Origin: Lucinisca nassula
Taxonomy: Eukaryota > Mollusca > Bivalvia > Lucinida > Lucinidae
Assembly: GCA_963580285.1 (NCBI GenBank)
Contig: OY757011.1
Coordinates: forward strand, 116,369,037 to 116,433,036
Direction of reading: 5' to 3'
DNA length: 64,000 bases
Position 1 is the first letter of the stretch; each line of letters starts with the position of its first letter. This document shows positions 36,101 to 48,400 of the stretch, piece by piece. A program made the translations under genes and the position numbers. The notes beneath the pieces are model-generated. The model searched no databases. It had not been told where the DNA came from and saw only the letters and a list, made by a program, of their open reading frames with translations.

Positions 36101-39100
36101 TTACATGATGCAATATACTGTGGATCACGAAACCACACTTTCCATTGGTTGAACCACAATAAACCCTACCTTTGGAAATGGTTTTGATCTAGATCAGATG
36201 GCTTCTGACCATGTGACAGGATCTACACTGTTTGTCATTCAGTTGTAAATTTGAATGGAAACATTATATCAAGTAATTTGATTGGTTGGTAGTAAGAAAT
36301 TAATATATTCAGTAGGATGAGGGTTAAGTACATTTTCTCAAGGTGCAGGCCAGTTCGTTTGAGTGATATAATGTTTGTATTGAAGTTAAACTGCCTAGTC
36401 AACACTATTTTAGGTCATTTTTGGGCCGGTCAGTTTATCTATCCACTCTTTTCCTGGGCATGCTGATACGTAAGCGGTTAAACAGTACAGTGCACATTCT
36501 TTCACCAGAAACTGACACTGCCCTTCTTGAATCAGCGGAAGGGAGAGAATGACCGTAGAAAAGATTTCATGATCAATCTCTATGAAAGAATGTTACCAAT
36601 CCCCGCAGGTATCAAACCCGCATCCTCCTGATCACCAATCAGACACGCATCGGACTGAGCGACCGAGGCTAGCGGGATATAATGTAATTATACCATTACA
36701 AGAAATATGTAAAACCTAGTAGCTGACAAGCAATTGAGAAGCTACTGAGGAAAAAAACAACCTTTATCACGGAAATGGAACTGTTAATGGATTGGTCTGA
36801 AATGCACCATCAAATCATTTATGTAGATAATATTTTGTTTCAAATTGACCATTTTCATTCTGAATAAATTAATTTTGCCAAACCCATTTCTGACCATCAA
36901 CCAAACAAATTACTTGATTGATGGATCCATTCAAATTCACAAGCTGAATGACGAACAGTGTAGATCCTGATCAGATGGTTCTTCAGAAGCCATTTGATCT
37001 GGATCTAAATTGTTTGCAAAGGTACCATAATGATCCTAAGTATTGGGACAGATAAGCTTAAGCAAACAGTGTAGACCCAGATCAGACTGCTCCTCAAGGA
37101 GTAGTCTGATCAGGGTCTCCACTCTTTGCCATTCCATCTGCACCTTTTGGACATTGCTTGATCATTAACACATTTGTTTATATTTTGTGAGAATTACAGC
37201 AAGTTCCCAGGTGTCCGAACTTTTTAGGATTTTTATGGTAGGTTCAGTAGGACAAGAGTTAATACCTACAATTGTTTGTTTATGGTTGGTGGTATATTCC
37301 GTTGAGTTTCTATTCCTTTCAGGTTGTGCCTTAGATGTGCAGAACAGAGCTGGAGAACACCCTCTTCTTACTGCTGTGATCTATCATTCTGAGTTTAAGG
37401 TAAAGCAATGGTTTTACTTCAGTGATCTATCATTCTGAGTTTAAGGTAAAACTATAGCTTTATGCTTCAATCTATCATTCGAAACTTAAGGTAAAGCAAT
37501 GGCTTACAGCAGTGATCTATCATTCTGAGTTTTAGATAAAGAAATGGCTTACTGTGATATACCATTCTGAGTTGAAGGTAAAGTTATGGCTTACTGCTGT
37601 AGTCTATCATTCTTGGTTTTAGATAAATGCTTACTACTATATACCATTCTGAGTTAAAGGTAAAGTTATGACTTACTGCTGCAATATCATTGTGAGTTTA
37701 AGGTAAATCCGTTGCTTACTGCTGTGATCTATCATCCTGAGATTGTGGTTCAGTGATGGCTTACTGCTGTGATCCAAGGTAAAGCAATGGCTTACAGCAG
37801 TGATCTATCATTCTGCCTTTTAGGTTAAGCTATGGCTTACTGCTGTGATCTATCATTCTCATTTTAAGGTAAAATAATGGCTTGCTGCTGTGATCTATCA
37901 TTCTGGGTTTAGGTAAAATAAATGCTTACTGCTGTGATCTATCATTTTAAGTTTAATATAAAGCAATGGCTTACTGCTGTAATCTATCATTCTGAATTTA
38001 AGCTAAAGAAAAGGCTTAATGCTGTGATATATCATTCTGAGTTTAAGGTAAAGTAATAGCTTACTGCTGTGATCTATCATTCTGAGTTTAAGGTAAAGCA
38101 ATGGCTTACTGCTGTGACATATCCTTCTGAGTTTAAGGTAAAATATGAGCCAGCGATCGACAAAACCTTCAATAAGACAATTTCGCCCATCGAAGACTCA
38201 GATCAGCCTGCTTATCCATGTAGTCTAACCAGAGTCTTCTTGTTTCAAGAAGGAGCATTGGACCCTTAGCTATCCTTAGGGTGCACAACAAAGAGTCTGA
38301 TCAGACTGCATGGATGCACAGGCTGATCTGAGTCTTCATTGGGCGCACATAGCCTATTGTAGGTTTTGTCATGCACTGGCTCATATGTCTTACAGCTGTG
38401 ATTTATCAATCTGTGTTTAAGGTGATGCAATGGCATACTGCTGTGTTCTATCCTTCAGATTTTAACTCTTATCTTGCTGAATAAATTCATTCAGCCACAC
38501 CCAACAATCAGTTACTAAGTATAAAGTATTCATTCAATTCACAAACAGAATGATAAACAGTCTGGAACCTGATAGATGGATCCGGTTCTATACTGTTTGC
38601 AAAGGCAATGCTGGATAAGGGTTCAGGTATGGCTTACTGCAGTAATGTACTATTCTGAGTTTAAGGTAAAGCAATGGTTAGCTGATGTGATCTCTCATTC
38701 TGAGTTTAAGGTAAATCCATGGCTAACATCTCTGCCTGGAAGCACCAAGCAGCCCAATCTTTTTCTCCAAGCCCTGATGGGTTGGGGCGATAAACTCCTT
38801 TTAAACTTATACATTAAGATCTATAAAGGTGATTTCTGGATATGCACATGCAGTTACAGTCAGCTAGCTCAGCAAAACATTGTTGATACAGTAAAATAAC
38901 TATATTAGACCACCTTTGGGACTGTTCAAAAGTGGTCTTTAAGAACTCCTAAAGGTCGTCTCTTGACAGAGGACCCTGTGTGTAAAAAACACATGGAAAG
39001 TGCAGCTGAAACTTTTTATGCCCCCCCCCCCCCCCCCCCCCCCCCCCCGCATCAAAGATGCCCGGGGCATTAAGTGTTTTGGTTTTCCATACGTATGTAC

Positions 39101-39410
39101 GAATGTACGTCCTTCTGTACGAATGTGTGTACATACTTGATCCTGTTAGACTCTGGTTAAGGTATTTGTACCAGATAGCCCTTGAGCTCATATTTTCCAA
39201 GATTTATATTTAGCTGGTCTTAACCCATTGTATACTAGTGGACTCTTCCATTGCTATATGTTGGACAAGTCCATTTGTCATATAAGGGGTGTCAGGCCTA
39301 TTTTTTCCTTTTTATTCTATTTTTGACGGAAAATTCTGTTAGCAAAGAGTGCAGGCCCTGATCAGACACCGCATTCTGCGGCGTCTGATCTGGGACTGCA
39401 CTGTTTGCCA

Positions 39411-39488
<78 letters not shown>

Positions 39489-42400
39489 TCGGGTTTAACG
39501 CCACTTTCAACAATTTTTCAGTCATATCACGACGGTGTCTGGTTGCGACAGGGAGCTCAATGCTCATGTTAAAAGTGCTGCCTCACTGAAGTATCATGTC
39601 CCAGACACATTACATGATACCACACCCAGTCACATTATCCTGACACTGGATCGACCAGTCCTAGCTTTACCCCGTAAATCTGAGTGCCAAGCGAGGAGCA
39701 GCTAGTACCATTTTTAACGACTTTGGTATGTCACGGCCCGGGATCGAACCCGAAACCTCCCGTTCCCCGGAGCGGACACTCTACCAACTGACTGTTTGCC
39801 AAGGTACCCCTTTAGGGGTTTCCCGCATACAATTGCCGTGCTCTGCTGCATCTGATGTGGGTCTGCACTGTTTGCCAAGGTACCCCTTTAGGGGTTTCCC
39901 GCATACAATGGGTTAATAGCGGAATTTTACTATATTTCAGATTATACAGTCACTTGTGTCATCTGGCAGTAATTTAAATATCAAAGACAGAACAGATGGT
40001 AACACAGCTCTACATAATGCAGTATTACATTATTACAGTGAAGCAGCACAGCTGCTGATTGATGCAGGTAATATAATTACAGTAAAACCTGTCTTAATGG
40101 CCACTTCTATTAAGTAAGCAATCTGTCTTAAGCAAGCAGGCATTCAGTTCCCAAGAACGGCAAATATGTTAAATTTCACCTGTATTAAGCAAGCACATTT
40201 TGGTAATCCCTTAGGTGCTTGCTTAATACAGGTTGGACTGTACATAGAGGATCTTACATGAGTGTTCATGTATTAATGAATTTATTAAATGAGTCGAGGA
40301 AAAGGGTTAAAATGCAAGGCTTTGCCAAGCATTTTATCCCTTTCCCTCAACGAGTTTAATAAATTCACTTATACATGAGCACAAATGCAAGATTCTATTT
40401 ATCTTATGACATTTAAAATGCATTTTATTCACGATTATTTAAGTTTAACAAAAATGTCAATATTCCACCATTAGTAAACGCAAAGTCATTAAGTACGTAT
40501 GTCTTGCATGTAACATTACAGGGCTTATCTAAATAATTTGCATATTTGATTCACAAGTGGCTTATCAAATTTATTACATGGCATTATTACATTCTCTTAT
40601 GCAACGTCATATGATAAATAGGGTTGTTGCACTGATATTAGTGTTTATTGTGGGTGGGTGTTGGGTGAGGCAAAGGTGACATGTATCTTGCGTCACAGGG
40701 GCATCCAACTGATATTAGCTTACAGTTGGGCAAAACCTGCTGTCCTTGCACCAGGTAAGGATAGAGGGGGGTGTTGTTATTTCTTCTGTTTCTACACTTC
40801 CATTCATTTTCCTCTTTCTCCTCTGTCCCTCACTTTCATCTCCTCTACTATCTCTTTTCTCCCTTTCTCTAGGAGATGTCACAAAATGACCTACAAGGGT
40901 TGACGTGTCATTAAACCCCAAACAATTAATCAATCAAAATAGTGGTTATTGTCCATCGTTGGGATTTCGACGAACACAAGCTAACTCTTGGCCTTCAATA
41001 TCCCAATGAGGACAATAGATATTATTATTGTGTACTTTAATATTCCACGTCCCGAGGGACAATAATATAAAATTATTAATCAAGTAATTATACGAAATTA
41101 CTTGATTAATGACAATTTTAATAATTGATGCAATTAAAAACATGATTTATGATTTTTGAATATTGGTTGACCTTGTGTAATATAGGATAATCAATTAATA
41201 ATAAACAATATCAATGTAATAATCTTTTGTTATTATGTGCAGGTGTATAACAAATTAGCGGCATTTTTCCCCATGTGACATGTACAAATACCTATTTTTG
41301 CTTTGTGCATGTGTATGAATACATTTAGCCGGCCTTGGTAGCTCACTCAGATGTCTATCTGACTGGTGATCAGGAGGACGCGGGTTCGATACCTGCAGGG
41401 GTCGACAACATTCTTTTGTGGAGATTGATCATGAAATCTTTTATACGGTCATTCTGTCCCTTACGCTGTTTCAAGAAGGGCAGTTGTCATTTTCTGGCGA
41501 AAGAATGTACACTGTACTGGTTAACCGCTTATGTATAAGCCTGCCCAGGAAAAGTGTGGATAGGTAAACTGACCGGCTCAAAATTGACCTAAAATTGTGT
41601 TGACTGGGCCATTAAACTCCAATACAAACAAACAAACAAACGAATACATAGAGTTCATTAATCAACCCATTTTAAATATGGTATTTATAAGCCTCAGGAG
41701 GTTGAACATCGGATAAAGAACTTTTGTGAAAACCCATTTTGAATATGGGATTTAATTAATAAAGTGAGTTTGGCCACAAGTTCCTTATTGTATGTTTGAC
41801 CTCCAATGTTGATAAATCCCATATATATATAAAGGGCTGAGTCAGTAGACTGTATATTACATGCATTTTGATAGAGGTGATCCATGATCATTTTTGCATC
41901 TAATTCTTAGTACAATTCACTCTTAACATACAGTCCATGCAAATGGCCTAAGCTAACTGAAACAAAAACTGCATAGATGCCATCCTGAAAGTGCATTCTA
42001 TTGTACTGAATAAAAATAGAAGAACTAAAATTATTATAGTGAGTGCCCCGTTTGCCATTCCATCTGCTCCTTTGGACTCCTTGCTGGGTCATGAATCAAA
42101 TTTGTTCAAATTTTACAAGCATTACAGCAAGTCTTCAGGATGTCCAGATTTTTTTGGATTTTTACGGTATTTGCTTGTCGTGGCACAAATATGACCTTGT
42201 GTTATTTTCAACAGGTTGTGAAGTAAACACACTAAATGCCAAGCGTCATTGTCCCTTATATGTTGCTTGTGAGAAGAACGATGACGTTGTAGCAAAGAAA
42301 ATTCTCAGCCATAAAAAGTTCACAAAGAAAATGTTCATGGTTCCGTCCATACCACAGCCCCTGTATGCTGCAGTGGGTAATAACCATGTACGTTTAGTGG

Positions 42401-45400
42401 ATGTTCTCATTAAGGCTGGTTGCAATATCAATATGGTAAGTGTTGGCCACTGTTGGTGTATTTGTTTTTATAGCCCCGCTTTGAAAAAGTTGGGGCTATA
42501 TTGGATTTGCCTTGTCCTGTGATTCCGTAATTCTGTAATTCCGTACTTCCTTAATTCCTTTATTCCGTTATTCATCGTAACTCAAAAACCGTTTGAGGTA
42601 TTTTCATGAAACTTCACACAAATGTAAAGCACTATGAAACGATGTGCAGAGTGCATGAACCATAACTCTGGATTGCCTACTTTCAGAGTTATTACCCTTT
42701 GAACATTGAAAAATGGCAATTTTAACCTTGTCCGCTCCATAACTCAAAAACCGTTTGAGAAAAAACTTTGTGATCGCTCTAGTGCCTACATTTATGAATG
42801 GATTTTAATATAACTTTACACAAATGTTGGGTATGATGATATCTCGAGCGAGTTTGACTTTCAGGGTCTGGGGCTGAAGGTCAAGGTTCTTTTTTGATAA
42901 CTTGCCCTCATCCATCTTAGGCCCCCAAAGGCGAGCTATGTTGTCTTCTGACAACTCTTGTTCTTATTTCTGCTCTTAACTATAGATTGTGGGTACTCGT
43001 TAGAACTGCCTTGATGAGGCAGTCCTAAAGAGTACCCACAATCTATAGTTTAGAGTAGAAATAAGATAATATCACAATTTTTCGTCTTATTTTTGTTTTA
43101 TTAGCGGCAAAGTTTACAATGTATTTGTATAGGCATGTTTTTGTAATGATCATCACTATGCTGAGACCAAATATATCCCTTTTTAGCTCACCGTCACGTA
43201 GTGACGAGGTGAGCTTTTGGGATCACTTTTTGTCCGTCGTGCGTCCGTCGTGCGTCCGTGCGTGCGTGAACAATTTCTTTAAACAACATCTCCTCCTAAA
43301 CCGCTGATCGGATTTTGACCAAACTTCACAGGAATGATCCTTAGGTGGTCCCCTTTCAAAGTTGTTCAAATGGTTCCCGTCCTTTGCACATCTAGGTCAC
43401 AGGAGCCAAAAATAGATTTTTTTTCACCAAAAACTTAAAAAATCTTCTTCTCTGAAACCACAAGGCCCAGGTCCTTGATATTTGGTATGAAGCTTCATCT
43501 AGTGGACCCCTACCAAGATTGTTCAAATTATAGTGCTGGGGCCAAATATGCCCCCGCCCTGGGGCCCTTTGGTTTTACATAGGCTTATATAGGGAAAATC
43601 TTTAAAAATCTTCTTCTCTGAAACCACAAGGCCCAGTTTTTTGATATTTGGTATGAAGCTTCATCTAGTGGACCCCTACCAAGATTGTTCAAATTATAGT
43701 GCTGGGGCCCAAAATGCCCCCGCCCCGGGGCCCTTTGGTTTTACATAGGCTTATATAGGGAAAATCTTTAAAAATCTTCTTCTCTGAAACCACAAGGCCC
43801 AGGACTTTGATATTTGGTATGAAGCTTCATCTAGTGGACCCCTACCGAGATTGTTCAAATTATAGTGCTGGGGCCAAAAATGTCCCCGCCACGGGGCCCT
43901 TTGGTTTTACATAGGCTTATATAGGGAAAATCTTTAAAAATCTTCTTCTCTGAAACCACAAGGCCCAGGACTTTGATATTTGGTATGAAGCTTCATCTAG
44001 TGGACCCCTACCAAGATTTTCAAATTATAGTGCTGGGACAAAAAATGCCCCCGCCACGGGGCCCTTTGGTTTTACATAGGCTTATATAGGCAAAATCTTT
44101 AAAAATCTTCTTCTCTGAAACCACAAGGCCCAGGACTTTGATATTTGGTATGAAGCTTCATCTAGTGGACCCCTACCAAGATTGTTCAAATTATAGGGCC
44201 GGGACAAAAAATGCCCCCGCCACGGGGCCCTTTGGTTTTACATAGGCTTATATAGCGAAAATCTTTAAAAATCTTCTTCTCTGAAACCACAAGGCCCGGG
44301 TCTTTGATATTTGGTATGAAGCTTCATCTTGTGGACCCCTACCAAAATTGTTCAAATTATAGTGCTTAGGCCAAAAATGCCCCCGCCCCGGGCCCTTTGG
44401 TTTAACATAGGCTTATATAGGGAAAATCTTTAAAAATTTTCTTCTCTGAAACCACAAGGCCCAGGACTTTGATATTTGGTATGAAGCTTCATCTAGTGGA
44501 CCCCTACCAAGATTGTTCAAATTATAGTGCTGGGACAAAAAATGCCCCCGCCACGGGGCCCTTTGGTTTTACATTGGCTTATATAGGGAAAATCTTTAAA
44601 AATCTTCTTCTCTGAAACCACAAGGCCCAGGTCTTTGATATTTGGTATGAAGCTTCATCTAGTGGACCCCTACCAAGATTGTCCAAATTATAGTGCTGGG
44701 ACAAAAAATGCCCCCGCCACGGGGCCCTTTGGTTTTACACTGGCTTATATAGGGAAAATCTTTAAAAATCTTCTTCTCTGAAACCACAAGGCCCAGGTCT
44801 TTGATATTTGGTATGAAGCTTCATCTGGTGGACCCCTACCAAGATTGTTCAAATTATAGTGCTGGGGCCAAAAATGCCCCCGCCCCGAGGCCCTTTGGTT
44901 TTACATAGGCTTCTATAGGGAAATTCTTTAAAAATCTTCTTCTCTGAAACCACAAGGCCCAGGACTTTGATATTTGGTATGAAGCTTCATCTAGTGGACC
45001 CCTACCAAGATTGTTCAAATTATAGTGCTGGGGCCCAAAATGCCCCCGCCCCGGGGCCCTTTGGTTTTACATTGGCTTATATAGGGAAAATCTTTAAAAA
45101 TTTTCTTCTCTGAAACCACAAGGCCCAGGTCTTTGATATTTGGTATGAAGCTTCATCTAGTGGACCCCTACCAAGATTGTTCAAATTATAGTGCTGGGGC
45201 CAAAAATGCCCCCGCCCCGGGGCCCTTTGGTTTTACATAGGCTTATATAGGGAAAATCTTTAAAAATCTTCTTCTCTGAAACCACAAGGCCCAGGACTTT
45301 GATATTTGGTATGACGCTTCATCTAGTGGACCCCTACCAAGATTGTTCAAATTATAGTGCTGGGACAAAAAATGCCCCCGTCCCGGGGCCCTTTGGTTTT

Positions 45401-48400
45401 ACATAGGCTTATATAGGCAAAATCTTTAAAAATCTTCTTCTCTGAAACCGCTAGGCCCAGGTCTTTGATATTTGATGTGTAGCTTCATCTAGTGGACCTT
45501 TGCCAAGATTGTTCAAATTATAGCCTTTGTTGATGTTTGGTCTGAAGCTTCACCTTTAAGACCTCCCTCAACATTATGCACATTAAAGCCCTGGGGCCAA
45601 TAATGGCCCCTCTCTGGGGCACACTTGTTACACTATGGATCAGGTGAGCGATCCAGGGCCATCATGGCCCTCTTGTTTAACTGTATAGATCCAAATCATG
45701 GCCAGCTTATCAGGATCTATACTGTTGTTCACTGCATTTCTGAATCCAGTGTTTAAATTGAAATCATGCAACACAAATGGCTGAAAAGCAAGGAGGAGTG
45801 TAGCATATTGAAGTTGTCGGCGTTACGAGGGTTAATGCTTGTTTCCAAAACTAATGGCTGTTCAGCCTACTGACATGTATTTCCGAAGTGCATGAGGCAG
45901 AGAAGAGGTGGAGTGGAGGGGGATATGACTGACTGTAAGAGCTTTAGCTAAAACCTTAATCCTTATCCTGCTGAACCAGGATAAGCATTGTCTTTGCAAA
46001 CTGTGTAGATCCTGATCAGAGGGCTTCTGATTCAGTACTCCGTTTTTCCTTCAGTGAATGAATACATTATATTCAGTAACTTGATTGGTCAGCAGTCAGA
46101 AATGGGTGTAGCAAAATTAATTTATACAGCAGGAAAAAGGGATAGGTTATAAAGCCAGATACTGTGCAGTTACAGTGCTGTTGGCAAAATCTGTGAGTTG
46201 ATATTAAGCTAGCTTGGTCACATGGTCAGTTTAAAAGAATGGTCAGTAATTCCGGTTGGAAGTACATGTTTAACCCTATGCCTGCTATTCACGACAGCCC
46301 CTACCATTGAAAACAGTGTAGATCCAAATCAGATGGCTTCTACACTGTTGACATTCAGTTTGTGAATTTGTAGGATTAAGTTTCATCAAGTAATCTGATT
46401 TGTTAAAAGTCAGAGATAGGTGCTGCTAACTTTATTATTCAGCAGGATAAGGGTTAATTTAATATGTTTGGCATTGCAAACAACATTTTTAAAGTGTCTC
46501 TTTTCTTATTTTTCAGAGAAAATAAGGCCTGACATTATACAGCGCATGATTCATATGTTATGTATTGTCAAGCCTTATTTACCATGAAAAATATATATAT
46601 TTTATAAAATCAGGGCCCAGTTGTTGAAAGCATCGTTAGCTTAACGAGCTCATTAAAGATCAAATTGTTAACTGTTCTAGCAAGTACAATGTCTAATATA
46701 GTGTTATTTGTGCTGAAAAAATGAGATTAGCTGTTTGCTTGTATTGGAGTTTAATGGCGCAGTCAACACTATTTCGGTCATTTTTGAGCCAGTCAGTTTT
46801 CCTATCCACACTTTTCCTGGGCAAGCTTATATGTAAGCGGTTAACCAGTACAGTGCACATTGTTTTGCCAGAAACTGACAACTGCGCTTCTTGAATCAGC
46901 GGAAGGGAGAAAATGACCGTAGAAAATATTTCATGATCAATCTCCACGAAAGAAAGTTGCCGACCCCGGCAGGTATCGAACCCACGTCCTCCTGATCACC
47001 AGTCAGACGCGCATCTGACTGAGCTACCGAGGCCGGCACCATACATTAACTAACGACATTGTTATTTTTTTCACAATTGGTCCCAGATTGTTGTCTTTTC
47101 TAGGATGTTAGGTAGCAGTTGAAGGATTAATCTAATGATGTCATGGAATGGGGTGTCTGTTCAGGGCCTACACTATTTTAAAAAAAGTCAGTCATTCATC
47201 ATATTAACCAAATTTCTAATAATAATTTAACCTGACACCCTTAAATTTCAAAATGGACTCCTGTTATATATCGGGGCTTGAAGAAATAAATGGGCTGCAT
47301 GATGCTTCCGCACACAAGTACTGGTAAACCGCTTAGAGGATCTAAGCCTGCCCAGGCAAAGCGGTGCGAGTCGGACCGTCCATGCTTATAAACCCTATGG
47401 GTTTCATTGAGCAACAGGACTTTAGATGTCATTTCATCTCAGTGTCGGGTAAAAGTCCCACAAAATTGGAAGCAACGTCTCCAAAATGATCTATAGTGTT
47501 GACGGGGACGTTAAACATAAATCAAACAAAACAAATCCTGTTATATATAAGGGAGAATATTCCATTCAGTATAACCAATTGCATGCAGAAAACCCCTATA
47601 GGGGTACCTTGGCAAACAGTGCAGGCCCAGATCAGATGCAGCAGAATGCGACATCTGATCAGGGCCTGCACTGTTTGCTAACAAAATTTTCAGTCAAAAA
47701 AGAATAAAAACAACAAAAATAGGACTGACACCCCTTATATGACAAATGGACTTGTCCAACATATTGCAATGGAAGAGTCTACCAGTATACAATGGGTTAA
47801 TCCATGTTTTCTATTGTTTCAGGTAAATATGGATGGCTTATCGCCTGTCCAGTTTGCTATTCAAGAAAAATGTCCTTTTGTTGTAAAACTTCTTCTCAAA
47901 TATAACTGTGACCTTGATGCTCATTCCAAGGTCAAGCGCCTTATGAAATGTTGTCTCTTACATGAGGACAGACATCCTCACTTTGACCTTGAACCTTTGT
48001 TTATGGCCTTGACCCATAAAGATGTGGAAATGCTTAAACTACTCATCAAATGTTATTGGAAAGTGCCAGTGGAAACAGTCACACTATTGGACACGGTGTT
48101 TCAATCGGCTGAGGATATTAACAGTCATTACCCACCGCAGCTCAAAGCGGAGATCCGCTACTTGTTCAAACAATGCACTCATGTCCCAAGAACTTTGGAG
48201 GAAAACTGCAGGGCTGTTATACGAGCATCATTAGGCCCATGTCCTAAAGACAAGGTGGAGAAACTTCCTATAGCAAACAAACTTAAGGAGTATGTTATGA
48301 TGGAGGAGATATTCGGTGATTTGGACGAAAATATCGTGCAAGATGAAATCCGGCATCCAACAGATTTCAGGTTTTATCACTCGGCGGGTGATGGGGAGGA

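Larger units (their letters stand above)
37353..38725 (+). repeat. Minisatellite of exon G end plus donor site, about 22 copies
   Basis: A 44-47-bp unit reads CTTACTGCTGTGATCTATCA then TTCTGAGTTTAAGGTAAAGC and AATGG. The first unit is the real 3' end of exon G with its donor GTAAAG. Most later copies keep AAG/GTAAA. The array is interrupted by MITEs at 38143-38386 and 38462-38623. Copies drift, and some lose the GT. Confidence 0.9.
38887..39934. mobile_element. Family I element containing nested insertions, ends 6 bp before exon H
   Basis: The left end is TACAGTAAAATAACTATATT then GACCACCTTTGGGACTGTTC; the right end is GGTCTTAA, interrupted by a family-B MITE, then TAGCGGAATTTTACTATA. Inside it also lies a hairpin-headed fragment from about 39016 (TTTTATG, then a 28-base C run at 39021-39048, then GGGGCATTAAGTG and ACGTACGTCC-like text). 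Confidence 0.65.

Noticed and set aside
37353..38725. CRISPR-like array
   Set aside because: Units are contiguous with no unique spacers, diverge gradually and derive from an exon; the genome is eukaryotic.
39298..39567. His/Thr-repeat protein
   Set aside because: It is the GT microsatellite tail of a SINE translated on the minus strand.
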